Below, one piece after another: positions 25,982 to 34,466 of a DNA stretch of 64,000 nucleotides; position 1 is the stretch's first letter; each line of letters opens with the position of its first letter. Origin of the DNA: CATOSP01 sp965204715 (GTDB lineage Bacteria; Chloroflexota; Dehalococcoidia; Lucifugimonadales; UBA3495); the NCBI GenBank assembly GCA_965204715.1, contig OZ242009.1:682001-746000 (forward strand), written 5' to 3'. A model generated the notes under the pieces. The model saw only the letters and a list, made by a program, of their open reading frames with translations. It searched no databases and was not told where the DNA came from. The translations under genes were made by a program, and so were the position numbers.

Positions 25982-26539
25982 CTATTCGGGGCTGCAACTG
26001 CGGGAACCCGAGTCCACCGGGTCAGGCCCTACCCCAAGGTATTTCCGGCGGAGCCGGTTCCACAGTGCAAGGCGGCCCCAGTCCGGCTCGCTTGTGGCCT
26101 GCTCATCATCGGTCAGGAACGGGCTGGGGAGCGAGAAGGTTATCTGCTCCTGTCCCGCCCCGTTCAACAGGCGGAGGCCCCACCGGAATGCCTGTTCCCA
26201 TCGGTCCAGCCGCCGGAACAGCTCGACCCGGCCCGTCCGCCGAATCTGCGCCAGTTCAGGCCTCACGCCCTCCCGCTCTCCAATGCACAGGTGAACGTGC
26301 CAGTCATGGAAGTCCACCGTCGCGTACCCGTTGTCCGCCGTGATTGACGGCTCCCCGGGCGGACGTATCTCCCACAACGCTCCGGGAATCAGCGGGCCAA
26401 TGCGAATGTGCCTCCACTCCTCGAAGCAGTCCTTGAGAACGTTGAGCAGCGTGTCCTCGTCGTTGGGCAGCAGGAATACCTCGAACCTCGCCCCGCATTC
26501 GTCAACTATTTCTCCCCTGGCCATCGGCTCCTCAATCAT
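25982..26539 (-). CDS. Uncharacterised soluble protein under cobalamin riboswitch control
   Basis: ATG 26539 (or GTG 26542) follows AAAGGAGGAG. The 185-residue protein has a conserved-looking centre: ATVDFHDWHVHLCIGEREGV, then RRTGRVELFRRLDR, WEQAFRWGLRLLNGAGQEQI and FSLPSPFL. The two His of FHDWHVHLC could bind metal. I believe this is a domain-of-unknown-function family but will not assign a number. The coding region lies downstream, on the same strand, of a cobalamin riboswitch (26811-26985) and a terminator hairpin (26686-26716). Expression should fall when B12 is plentiful. A role in corrinoid or cobalt acquisition, or in replacing a B12-dependent function, is inferred from that context only. 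Confidence 0.75.
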   Translation of the reverse strand: MIEEPMARGEIVDECGARFEVFLLPNDEDTLLNVLKDCFEEWRHIRIGPLIPGALWEIRPPGEPSITADNGYATVDFHDWHVHLCIGEREGVRPELAQIRRTGRVELFRRLDRWEQAFRWGLRLLNGAGQEQITFSLPSPFLTDDEQATSEPDWGRLALWNRLRRKYLGVGPDPVDSGSRSCSPE

Positions 26540-26685
26540 CACGCGGCTCCTCCTTTCGGTAGATTTAGCTGTCGGAACGCCCAGCCCGCAGGCCGCCCTG
26601 GGCCGCAGCGAGCCTGCGCTCCATAGAACCAGCCGACCCTTGCCCCCAACACGCCACGGCATGGCTGGCAGAGAACACGGGCAAC

Positions 26686-26716
26686 AAAAAACCCCGGCTC
26701 TCACTCTGCCGGGGTT
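26686..26716 (-). terminator. Rho-independent terminator, probable riboswitch expression platform
   Basis: On the minus strand CCCCGGC, loop AGAGTGAGA, GCCGGGG is followed by TTTTTTG. It lies between the cobalamin aptamer and the gene at 25982-26539, the usual place for a ligand-controlled terminator. Confidence 0.8.
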
Positions 26717-26810
26717 AAATCAGGTAGGGGCTTGCCTCGTAGCTGGTCACGGTACATGGAGACCAGTCTCGACGGACCTTCCTCTGTTAAGCGCAGAGTA
26801 GAGTACCACA

Positions 26811-26985
26811 TGACCCGGGCAGGTCTCCTGGCTTACGGATCGTCACCTGGCCGTCACCTTCCCATCCCAATATACCGGGACAGTGGTACCTTGCCGGCCG
26901 GCTCCCCGTTCACAGTGGCGCAACCGCGGCGGACTCACACCGCCTTCCCTATTAAACCGTGCTGGTGCCTCGGGGGTGCAATTCA
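26811..26985 (-). promoter_or_regulatory. Cobalamin (B12) riboswitch
   Basis: Read on the minus strand, the 3' part carries the B12 box AGCCAGGAGACCTGCC (26818-26833). Upstream are GGGAAGGCGGTGTGAGTCCG, then CGGTTGCGCCACTGTGA, the hallmarks of the AdoCbl riboswitch core, and a GGTGCC-type 5' element near 26964-26975. Spacing and order fit the family. The next gene on that strand is 25982-26539. Confidence 0.93.
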
Positions 26986-27161
26986 ATTGTTAATTGGGCT
27001 ATCCAACTCAAATGATAATCACCCCCCCAAGACTTGTCAACGGGTTGCTGGCTGTATAGAAGGGCAGATCCATGGGACGGTTATCCACTGCATGATACGA
27101 AACGGTGCCCTTTGCGAACGCCGCGACTGTTCGTCCGAGTCGATGAACTCCGTGGGGCTAC

Positions 27162-28025
27162 TGTAGGGGGTGTCGTCAAAGTGAAGAAGTGATGATAAGC
27201 TGACATTGCAATCAGTGAAGCAGGATTGGGTTATGCCAGCATCAATCGCGGTTCCAGCGCACCGGCGCCACGATATTTCAGACCAGGTATGGGAAGTCTT
27301 GGAACCCCTTCTCCCCGGCGGCAAGGGCAAAACAGGCCGGCCGGCTCAGGACAATCGCCGGTTTCTGAACGCGGTCTTCTGGATATTGCGTACCGGGGTC
27401 CCCTGGCGGGACCTGCCTCCGGACTACGGGGACTGGAAGAACACCCACCGGCGCTTCTGCCGCTGGCGGGACAGAGGAGTATGGGCCATGCTGCTGGAGG
27501 CCCTGATTGATGATCCTGATTTCGAGTGGCTGATGATTGACGCCAGTTACATCAAGGCACATCCCCACAGCGCCGGGGCCCGGGGCGGCAACCAGGCTAC
27601 CGGCCGCACAAAAGGGGGCTGAACAGCAAACTGCACCTGGCGGTGGACGCCCACGGAATGCCGGTAAGGGTAATGGTGACCGAAGGCACGGCGGCGGACT
27701 GTTCCCAAGCCTTGCCCCTGATTGAGGGCATTGACGCCGGGTGTCTGCTGGCGGACAGAGCCTATGACACGAATGAAATCATAGCCGCAGCCACGAAGCC
27801 GGGAATGGAGCCGGTGATACCGCCCAAGAGCAACCGCCGGGAGAAGCGGGAGTATGACCGGGCGCTGTACAAGCTGCGGAACCTGGTGGGAAACGGCTTC
27901 CTGGACTTCAAGCAGTGGCGGGCAGTGGCAACCCGCTATGCCAAAAACACCCTTTCTTACCTGGCCATCTGCCAGATTCGGGCGATGGCCATTTGGACTA
28001 AATTGCTTTGACGACAGGCCCTACA
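27162..28025 (+). mobile_element. IS5-family insertion sequence
   Basis: An 864-bp element with 20-bp terminal inverted repeats: left TGTAGGGGGTGTCGTCAAAG (27162-27181), right end complement TGTAGGGCCTGTCGTCAAAG (28006-28025), 18 of 20 matching. It contains a single transposase coding region in two frames. No clean target duplication is evident (CTAC left, CTCA right). Confidence 0.88.
27206..28011 (+). pseudogene. IS5-family transposase in two frames (frameshifted or programmed -1)
   Basis: Frame 1 (27206-27622) encodes the N-terminal DUF4096-type domain (WEVLEPLLPGGKGKTGRPAQ, GVPWRDLPPDYGDWKNTHRR) and the first DDE Asp (WLMIDASYIKAHPHS), then stops at TGA 27620. Frame 2 carries on (LNSKLHLAVDAHGMPVRVMV) with the second Asp (CLLADRAYDTNE) and the Glu region (KREYDRALYKLRNLVGNGF), ending at 28011. 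The frames meet at AAAAGGGGG (27610-27618). One added G, or a -1 slip on this run, restores one protein. Many IS5 relatives use programmed frameshifting, so the element may be active. Confidence 0.85.
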
Positions 28026-28200
28026 CTCAGCAACACCAAATGGCTACGTTTCCCGACACCTGCTCAGTCAGGACATGCTGGTTTTTGGTTCCTACAGTCA
28101 TTGTAAGTTACCCTGCCTCTCATGTCCTTGCCCAAGTGTCACACGCACCCAATCTAATAGGTCGACCAATACAAACCCAAAGCCGAACATAGTCTCACCC

Positions 28201-29439
28201 TCACCTCAGGAACCATGACCCCTCCCGCTCGGCAAACCGCCTCCCAACTACCCCCGTCATCAACGCGCTCACCAGGGTTGTGCCCAGGCACATATACCCG
28301 ATGCCTTGGAACCCGACATGGGCCAGCAGCAGGCCTGCCAACCCAGCCCCGAACATCCCTCCCGACTGGTTGCTCAGTCCCACGATTGCTGCTCCCGTGG
28401 CCTTCGACTCCCCCGAAAACTCGGTGCTCATCGCCATTAGGGCCGCAATGCTCAGGCTCACCATCCCGGTCCCAGCCGTTGCCGCCGCCACCGCGGCCCA
28501 CATGCCCAGGCTGACCGAGAAGGTCAGCAATCCGCAGACCCCCGCAATCAGGGACGCCGCGGTGATGAACGCCGCGCGGTGCCGGTTTTTCACCACGTAC
28601 CCCACGCAGAGGCTGGCGGCCGCCTGTCCCACCGCCGTAATGGCCAGAGGCAAAGCCACGAATCCTACGCTCACGTCGTGGGTGTCGATCAGGTACGCGG
28701 CGAAAAAGCTGACGCTCCCCCAGAACATCATCCGCTGCGTGATACCCGCCACGAACCCCACCCGGAAGAAGCGCAGCGACAGCAGCGACCAGTACCTGGA
28801 CAAGAACACGAAGCTCCGCGCCCTCTCCTCCCTGTTCCCCGGGAGCCAGAGCCAGACCGCCACCAGACTCGCCGCCAGCATCAGCCCCGAGACCACAAAG
28901 GGCAATCTCCAGTTCCCCCAGTCCGCCAGCAGGGCCATTATGGGGACCGTGGTCGCCGCGGTGAGCACGTTCACCGCCATCAGCCCGCCCACCGCCTGCC
29001 CGCGCCTCTCCGGAGAAATGATGTCGGAAACTGCGGCAATCGCATTGGGTGGAATCGTCCCACCTCCCAGCCCCGTCAATACCCTCAGCGCCAGCAACAC
29101 ATAGATATTGGGAGCGAAGGCCGATGCCATGACCGAAACGGAGAGCACCAGCAACCCGACGATAGCCACCGGGCGTCGGCCAAAGGAATCGGACAACGGG
29201 CTTGCCAGCAATACGGAAACGGCCCAGAACGCGAAGGTCACGGTAGCCAGTTGCCCCGTGACCGACACCGGAACCCCGAATTCCGCCGCAATGTCCACCA
29301 GCAGCGGGGGAAGCATCAACACCGCGTTCATCGTCGCTACGACGGCGAATAGCAGCACCGTAAGGAACCAGGCCTTGTTTACTTCTCCTCTGTCTGTTCG
29401 TGCCGGCGGAATTTGATTATATGTTCCGATCTTGCTCAT
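28201..29439 (-). CDS. MFS transporter
   Basis: ATG 29439 gives 412 residues; a longer in-frame extension lacks support. About 12 hydrophobic helices are visible. Between helices 2 and 3 lies the MFS motif-A region SPLSDSFGRRPVAIVGLLVL, and motif-C-like glycine-rich segments follow (ALRVLTGLGGGTIPPNAIA). The central loop is basic (LWLPGNREERARSFVF). It resembles drug or organic-anion exporters of the Bcr/EmrD-like broad group; the substrate cannot be read. It is divergent from the MetE-like gene, with about 285 bp between starts. Confidence 0.9.
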   Translation of the reverse strand: MSKIGTYNQIPPARTDRGEVNKAWFLTVLLFAVVATMNAVLMLPPLLVDIAAEFGVPVSVTGQLATVTFAFWAVSVLLASPLSDSFGRRPVAIVGLLVLSVSVMASAFAPNIYVLLALRVLTGLGGGTIPPNAIAAVSDIISPERRGQAVGGLMAVNVLTAATTVPIMALLADWGNWRLPFVVSGLMLAASLVAVWLWLPGNREERARSFVFLSRYWSLLSLRFFRVGFVAGITQRMMFWGSVSFFAAYLIDTHDVSVGFVALPLAITAVGQAAASLCVGYVVKNRHRAAFITAASLIAGVCGLLTFSVSLGMWAAVAAATAGTGMVSLSIAALMAMSTEFSGESKATGAAIVGLSNQSGGMFGAGLAGLLLAHVGFQGIGYMCLGTTLVSALMTGVVGRRFAEREGSWFLR

Positions 29440-29724
29440 CCCCCTGGAATCATGGCTGCTTCCACACCCGGCAGACCGCAGTCGTTCTATCCGGCCCGGA
29501 CCCTGCAAGCTGCCACTCAAAACAATGGAGATGGCGAGCGCATTGCGCCAATCGGCATTGGCCACACAATCTGAGCACCATCAGTATATCCCCGAGGATA
29601 AGCGATTCCCAGAATCCTCCACTGTCCGCCGGGGCTTCTTCAAAATTTGTGCTAACCCGCAATTTGGGATACATTATTGCGGGCTGCGAAACTCCATAAC
29701 GCCCAATACACGGGAGGAAACCAA

Positions 29725-30888
29725 ATGGCCGACGCCCCCCTGTTCCCCGTAACCGTAGTCGGAAGCTGGCCCCGCTCCACCGATCTGGTTCGCGCCCTGC
29801 GACGCAAGGAAGCCGGGGAAATCACTCTGGACGAGTTCAACTCCGTGGCCGATGGCGAGGTGTTGGCCTGCATCCGCTCCCAGGAAGAGGCCGGGGTGGA
29901 CATCATCAGCGACGGGGAGCAGCGCCGCGACAACTTCTACTCCTTCGCCGTGGACAAGCTCACCGGAATGCAGTTGATGAAGGTCTCGGAATTGCTCGAC
30001 TACTCCCGCGACCGTGCCCGCATGGAGGAAATGCTCCGCGCCCTCGACGTCCCGTCCTTCGCCATCAAGAGCCCCATCGTCGTTGACCGCATCGGCAAGC
30101 GCCAGGGGCTCTCCCTGGACGAAATGTCCTTCATGCGGGAACACACCGACCGGCAAATCAAGATTCCCCTGCCCGGTCCCTACATGCTCACCCGCTCCAG
30201 TTGGTTCGAGGGTCTCTCCGACCACGTATACACCCAACCGGAAGACCTCGCCGCCGACGTCGTGGATATTCTACGGGAAGAGATAATCGCCCTGCGCGAC
30301 CTGGGCTGCGACTTCGTCCAGTTGGACGAACCCATCCTCAGCCAGGTGGTGTTCGGCGAGGAAAGCACCGAGACCTTCATGTGCGCCGCCCTTCCCAACC
30401 GCCGCGACCCCACCGACGAGCTTGAGCTTGCGGTTCGCCTGATGAACGAGACCCTGGAAGGGATCACCGGAATCAGGACTGGCGTCCACATCTGCCGCGG
30501 CAACTGGAGCCGCCGCGAAGAGGTGCTCCTCACCGGCAACTACGGGCCCATGCTCCCATACCTCACCCAGATGAACATTGACCAACTGGTGCTCGAATGC
30601 GCCACCCCGCGGGCTGGCGAAATGGAGGTCTTCAAGGAGTACAGCAACGAGAAGGAAATAGGCTTCGGAGTCGTGAATCCCCGCACCGACGACATTGAAC
30701 CCCCGGAGCAGATTGTCGCCAGGGTCAAGGAATTGCTCCAGTACTTCGACCCGGACAAAATCTACCTCAACCCGGACTGCGGCTTCGGCACCTTCGCCGA
30801 AAGAAACGTCAACACCCACGAGATTGCCACCCGGAAGATGCGCACCATCGTCGATGCCGCCGAACAGCTCAGGGCCGAATACCAGTAG
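29725..30888 (+). CDS. Cobalamin-independent methionine synthase (MetE C-terminal)-like protein
   Basis: ATG 29725 has GGGAGGAAA upstream; 387 residues, the length of the stand-alone C-terminal MetE-type barrel. Visible features: N-terminal TVVGSWPRSTDLVRA, EEAGVDIISDGEQRRDNFY (substrate loop), LGCDFVQLDEPILS, GVHICRGNWSR with the zinc-ligand His and Cys, LVLECATPRAGEME, and the zinc Cys in YLNPDCGFGT. Such core-type enzymes transfer methyl groups to a thiol acceptor, sometimes other than homocysteine. It stands at the head of a same-strand run with OsmC and rhodanese genes, so a sulfur-metabolism cluster is plausible. Confidence 0.88.
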   Translation: MADAPLFPVTVVGSWPRSTDLVRALRRKEAGEITLDEFNSVADGEVLACIRSQEEAGVDIISDGEQRRDNFYSFAVDKLTGMQLMKVSELLDYSRDRARMEEMLRALDVPSFAIKSPIVVDRIGKRQGLSLDEMSFMREHTDRQIKIPLPGPYMLTRSSWFEGLSDHVYTQPEDLAADVVDILREEIIALRDLGCDFVQLDEPILSQVVFGEESTETFMCAALPNRRDPTDELELAVRLMNETLEGITGIRTGVHICRGNWSRREEVLLTGNYGPMLPYLTQMNIDQLVLECATPRAGEMEVFKEYSNEKEIGFGVVNPRTDDIEPPEQIVARVKELLQYFDPDKIYLNPDCGFGTFAERNVNTHEIATRKMRTIVDAAEQLRAEYQ

Positions 30889-30944
30889 GGCAAAGTGCCT
30901 GGAAACCTGGTCGAACCGTACCGACTGCCGTCAAGGAGCTGAAG

Positions 30945-31478
30945 ATGACTCAAGAAGGAAACCTCAATGGGCTGCCCCGCGAAAAACTCACCGAAGTCCT
31001 GGACTCATTCCGCGACCCCGACGTTTTCAATGCTGTGACCGGCCCCTGGAAGTCCCGCGTGGTCTGGCAGGACGGGATGCGTGCCCGCGCCTACATGCGC
31101 AACCACCAGGTGGACATGGACGAACCCGGCGACCTCACCGCTACCGACGTCGCCGCCAGCGCCCATGAACAGTTGCTCTCCGCCATCGGGAGCTGCATGA
31201 CCGTGGGATTCGTGGTCAACGCCACCAAGCAGGGCGTCCGCATCCACGACCTCGAGGTCGCCGTCGAAGGATATTTCGACAACATCCGCAAGTGGGCTGG
31301 AGTCGAGGACCAGGGCAACCCCGGCTACGGGCGCATCTCTGCCAAGTGCTTCGTGCGCGCCGACGCCGACGAGGCAACCCTGCGCGAAATCTGGCGGTTG
31401 GCGGTGGAAGGCTCTCCGGTCACCCAGTCGGTAGCCAACCAGACGACCGTGGAGACCGACTTCGAGACGGTCGGTTAA
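30945..31478 (+). CDS. OsmC family protein
   Basis: 177 residues. The OsmC/Ohr fold pattern is present: a long acceptor segment (DVAASAHEQLLSAIGSCMTV with the first Cys), IHDLEVAVEGYFD, GYGRISAKCFVRADADEATL, and the late EGSPVTQSVANQTTV. In classical OsmC peroxidases the last motif is a Cys-Pro pair; here the Cys is Ser, so thiol peroxidase chemistry is doubtful. The stop overlaps the start of the rhodanese gene by one base (TAATG), indicating translational coupling and a joint sulfur role. Confidence 0.87.
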   Translation: MTQEGNLNGLPREKLTEVLDSFRDPDVFNAVTGPWKSRVVWQDGMRARAYMRNHQVDMDEPGDLTATDVAASAHEQLLSAIGSCMTVGFVVNATKQGVRIHDLEVAVEGYFDNIRKWAGVEDQGNPGYGRISAKCFVRADADEATLREIWRLAVEGSPVTQSVANQTTVETDFETVG

Positions 31479-32251
31479 TGGCCACCCTCGTTTCTGCGGA
31501 CTGGGTCTCTGAACATATCGGCTGGCCGGGGTACTTGATAATCGACCCCCGGTCTGCCATGCGCTACCTCATGGGCCACCTGAGAGGGGCTGTCAGCGTT
31601 CCCTTCAAGAAGCTCCAGAGCCCTGATGGACGCCTTGGCCCGCCCGAACAGCTTGCCGCCGCCTTCGGTGAGGCCGGCTTGGGCGACGACATCACTCCAG
31701 TCCTTTACGACCATCAGGACGGGCGCAACGTCGCAATGGCCTCCTGGGTGCTGGAATACTTGGGGCGCACCGACGTTCACATCATGGAGTCTCTTTACGA
31801 AGACTGGAAAGACCAAGGCCGCGAGGTTCTCTACCGCCCCGTGTCCACGGTACCCAGGCCCTTCACTCCGCGCCTCAACCCCGCGGTACGGGCCACTTTA
31901 GATGACGCAGCCATCCCTGGAGAAACGAAACTCCTGGACACCCGTACCCTCGAGGAGTTCATTGGAGAGGTCGAAATGGACCATCGCCCCGGCCATATCC
32001 CCGGCGCAGTCAACCTTCCCCACTCCGAAATGGCCGGCGCAGACGGGAAACTGCTCATCAACCCGGACTTGCTGCGACAGAGGCTGGACTCCGTCGGCAT
32101 CACTCCCCAGGACCCGGTGGTAGCCTACTGCCGCAGCGGAATCCGCGCCTCCCTCGCCTACCTGTCCATGAAGCAGGCCGGCTACAACGTCCGCCTCTAC
32201 GACGGCTCCTACGCCGAATGGATGGACAGCGGCCACCCGGTAGAAACCTAG
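31478..32251 (+). CDS. Two-domain rhodanese-like sulfurtransferase
   Basis: ATG 31478 overlaps the OsmC stop by one base; 257 residues. The N-terminal rhodanese domain (residues about 5-115) starts LVSADWVSEHIGWPGYLIID and has Asp in place of the active Cys (VLYDHQDGRN). The C-terminal domain carries the active-site loop VVAYCRSGIRASL, with the CRSGIR loop typical of thiosulfate or 3-mercaptopyruvate sulfurtransferases. HIPGAVNLPHSEMA is the family signature. It transfers sulfane sulfur to a thiol acceptor. The operon with OsmC suggests sulfide or persulfide handling. Confidence 0.92.
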   Translation: MATLVSADWVSEHIGWPGYLIIDPRSAMRYLMGHLRGAVSVPFKKLQSPDGRLGPPEQLAAAFGEAGLGDDITPVLYDHQDGRNVAMASWVLEYLGRTDVHIMESLYEDWKDQGREVLYRPVSTVPRPFTPRLNPAVRATLDDAAIPGETKLLDTRTLEEFIGEVEMDHRPGHIPGAVNLPHSEMAGADGKLLINPDLLRQRLDSVGITPQDPVVAYCRSGIRASLAYLSMKQAGYNVRLYDGSYAEWMDSGHPVET

Positions 32252-32349
32252 CCCTCCCCGCGCCCTGCCAGGGATCAGAAAAAGCGAAGAGGCGCAGCCA
32301 CGAAGCCGCGCCTCAACTGTTTGCGGGGGGACTTTTGGAAGATTCCCGC

Positions 32350-32814
32350 TTAGGCGGCGATCAGGCCCTCTTCAATCGCCCTGGGGAAGAGGTTGCCCTC
32401 CTGTTCCAGGTGGGACTTGATGGCCTCGATGGTGTCATCCACCATCTGCTGGTCAACCGAGGCTGCCTCGTCCGCGTAGCCCGCGTCGGTCAGCAGGGTC
32501 TTGGTCTGCTCTCGCAGTTGGTCCAGCGACCACGCCAGCTGGTCCTTCGACTCAACCATGCCCTCCGGGTAATCCACATGCGACCCGCCCGCGCCCAGCT
32601 TGTCATATCCGCCCTGGTGCCAGTGGCCCCGGGGACCGTGGGGGTCGAAGCGGATGATCTCGGTCCCGCGAACGTCCACGCCGAACGTCGGGCCGCCGAT
32701 CTTGGTCCTCAGGCAGCGCATGGGCCACAGGTACAGGGTAACTTCCTTCGACTCTGAGAGCGGCCGCACCATCACTCGGCCCAGGTACGACTCGCCATCT
32801 AGCATAGTGGCCAT
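32350..32814 (-). CDS. Conserved hypothetical protein (His-rich RFDPHGPRGHWHQGG motif)
   Basis: ATG 32814 follows GGAGGAGG; 154 residues, no signal peptide. The signature segment is IIRFDPHGPRGHWHQGGYDK with several His and Asp residues, which could be a metal site. A helical C-terminal half follows (DQLREQTKTLLTDAGYADEA, VDDTIEAIKSHLEQEGNLFP). This matches a small DUF family seen in Chloroflexota and related environmental genomes; function unknown. It is convergent with the rhodanese gene. Confidence 0.7.
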   Translation of the reverse strand: MATMLDGESYLGRVMVRPLSESKEVTLYLWPMRCLRTKIGGPTFGVDVRGTEIIRFDPHGPRGHWHQGGYDKLGAGGSHVDYPEGMVESKDQLAWSLDQLREQTKTLLTDAGYADEAASVDQQMVDDTIEAIKSHLEQEGNLFPRAIEEGLIAA

Positions 32815-32937
32815 GGAATATCCTCCTCCATACATATAGGGGTCAAATTCCCACTGCCCGGTATATTACCACAAAACCGCAGTCGTGTTTGAACAGGATT
32901 CGTGGCTTCCAATGTCTTGCCATTCGCATTACTGAGC

Positions 32938-32966
32938 TTGACAAATAGTATCAATAATGGTATCTT
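32938..32966 (+). promoter_or_regulatory. Sigma-70-type promoter upstream of hicAB
   Basis: A perfect -35 TTGACA (32938-32943), a 17-bp spacer and a -10 TATCTT (32961-32966), in a locally AT-rich stretch about 100 bp before the HicA-like start. Confidence 0.65.
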
Positions 32967-33067
32967 ACAGCTAGGCCAAGACATACGTTCATGTCGAAGA
33001 TTTGCCGCGGAAGAGGTAGGCAATATGCAGTACATCGTTACCAGAAAAGTCAGTCTGAGGAGGAGCG

Positions 33068-33328
33068 ATGCCGGGGATAGAAAATATTTTATTCGATGTT
33101 CAGGAACTTCGCGGGAATCCCAAATGCATCAGATTTGCAGACTTAGCCAGAATATGCGAGCGATACTTCGGAGAGCCGCGACAGCGCGGCACAAGCCACC
33201 TGGTTTACCGGATGCCATGGCCGGGCAACCCGAGGGTTAATATCCAAAACGACAAAGGCATGGCAAAACCCTATCAAGTCCCGCAGGTTATTAAAGCTCT
33301 TGAGAAACTACAAGGATATGGTGACTGA
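33068..33328 (+). CDS. HicA-like toxin (putative mRNA interferase)
   Basis: ATG 33068 has GAGGAGGAG upstream; 86 residues. The double-stranded-RNA-binding-like fold of HicA is suggested by ICERYFGEPRQRGTSHLVYR, which includes the catalytic His of the T-S-H motif, by MPWPGNPRVNIQNDKGMAKP, and by YQVPQVIKALEKL. HicA cleaves mRNA when not held by HicB. Its 3' end overlaps the HicB-like gene, the classical hicAB order, and a good promoter lies about 100 bp upstream. Confidence 0.85.
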   Translation: MPGIENILFDVQELRGNPKCIRFADLARICERYFGEPRQRGTSHLVYRMPWPGNPRVNIQNDKGMAKPYQVPQVIKALEKLQGYGD

Positions 33329-33647
33329 TCATTACACATACAGAATCACGTGGTCCGCCGAAGACGGTGAATACGTCGGGCTGTGCGCCGAATTTCCGTC
33401 GTTGAGTTGGTTGGCACCCGCTCCCGACGATGCATTTTCAGGCATCCGCCAACTGGTGGCCGAATGTGTCGCCGACATGGTGGAATCCAACGAACCGGTC
33501 CCCAAACCCCTGGCCGACCGCACCTACAGCGGAAGATTCATCGTCCGCGTGCCCCCTGAAATGCACCGCGCCCTGGCCATTCGCGCCGCGGAGGAAGGCG
33601 TAAGCCTGAACCGGCTCGTGAGCGCCCGTCTCGCCAACTCGGTATGA
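33318..33647 (+). CDS. HicB-like antitoxin
   Basis: ATG 33318 lies within the end of hicA (11-nt overlap); 109 residues. The N-terminal partial RNase H-like HicB domain is seen in YTYRITWSAEDGEYVGLCAE, FPSLSWLAPAPDDAFSGIRQ and LVAECVADM. The C-terminus is a ribbon-helix-helix DNA-binding segment (RFIVRVPPEMHRALAIRAAE, EEGVSLNRLVSARLA). It neutralises HicA and represses the operon promoter. Confidence 0.88.
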   Translation: MVTDHYTYRITWSAEDGEYVGLCAEFPSLSWLAPAPDDAFSGIRQLVAECVADMVESNEPVPKPLADRTYSGRFIVRVPPEMHRALAIRAAEEGVSLNRLVSARLANSV

Positions 33648-33649
33648 TG

Positions 33650-34028
33650 TTGCACCAGAGATGACACTGGACCGCCCGGCCACCCGCACTCCCGGACGTC
33701 TATACCCTCATCAGGGAATCGCCGGTCAAACGAGTAGATAGCCGTTGCCCCGTCGGTTCGGGCCTCCGCCCGCATCAGTGCATCCCCGGTGCTGACCCTC
33801 GTCGAACCCCCGCACATTTCCAGTCCCTGAATCAGCAGGTCCTCATCTATCGCATGGACACTTACATCGTCCTTCAAGACCGGTGCAATCAGGCAGTCAA
33901 CTATCCGGTCCCCGGAGAATTGATACCGCGTGGCCAGAGCAAAATAGGCTTTAACCAAACAGTCGGCGGTTACCGTCAGCCAGGTAGCCGACCACAACAC
34001 TGGCGTCCAGAAACGCCAACTCGTTCAC
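33650..34028 (-). pseudogene. Frameshifted/deleted PIN-domain (VapC-like) toxin
   Basis: GTG 34028 overlaps the antitoxin TGA (GTGA). The frame starts like a PIN toxin, NELAFLDASVVVGYLADG, then stops at TAA. The rest of the domain continues in another frame: CLVKAYFALATRYQFSGDRI, LLIQGLEMCGGSTRVSTGDA and ATAIYSFDRRFPDEG. Some 30 residues between the first Asp and this part are missing. The toxin should be inactive while the upstream antitoxin stays open. Confidence 0.7.
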
Positions 34029-34348
34029 TCTTCCGTCAGGGCAGCCCACTCCTCTACTATCTCATCCAACCGAGTGGCCCGTTCCTCTGTCATTGCAAGC
34101 ATCGCTCCCTCCTTTATCTCCGCCCAAGAAAGTCCATCGAGTTCCGCCGCCACGGCAGGATCGAAGTACTCCTTGAGGACGCCGGCCAGTGACTTGTTGT
34201 GCTTCGGCGGGAAAAAGCAAATCTCAAGGCGGCCTTTCACTATCCGCTGACTGTATCGCCAGCCGAGTCTCGCCCCGAGTTGATCCAGGAGCTCTTTTGA
34301 AGTCTCGATGTATCCATCCGGGCCAAGTACCCCGTAATTGCCGGCCAT
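34025..34348 (-). CDS. Antitoxin-like partner of the decayed PIN toxin
   Basis: 107 residues beginning MAGNYGVLGPDGYIETSKEL, a short AbrB-like opening, followed by RIVKGRLEICFFPPKHNKSL and a helical C-terminus EERATRLDEIVEEWAALTEE. Its stop overlaps the PIN toxin start, the usual TA arrangement. Family assignment is by position and pattern. An intact antitoxin beside a broken toxin suggests the locus is decaying. Confidence 0.6.
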   Translation of the reverse strand: MAGNYGVLGPDGYIETSKELLDQLGARLGWRYSQRIVKGRLEICFFPPKHNKSLAGVLKEYFDPAVAAELDGLSWAEIKEGAMLAMTEERATRLDEIVEEWAALTEE

Positions 34349-34466
34349 GTCCGTCTCTCTCAGATTGTGTCAACCATCCATCCCAATTATACTTCCCGGC
34401 GTTAATCCGGCAATCGAATCTCAACTGGGGGCGGACCGATCCGCATCTCAGTGATAGGGCAAAGAC

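Noticed and set aside
28280..29352. Long plus-strand open frames opposite the MFS transporter
   Set aside because: They are antisense shadows of a clear 12-helix MFS gene in high-G+C DNA, with no SD and no protein-like composition.
29725..30888. Placing the MetE-like gene under the cobalamin riboswitch
   Set aside because: The riboswitch is on the opposite strand, about 2.7 kb away and beyond an IS element and the MFS gene; it reads toward 25982-26539.
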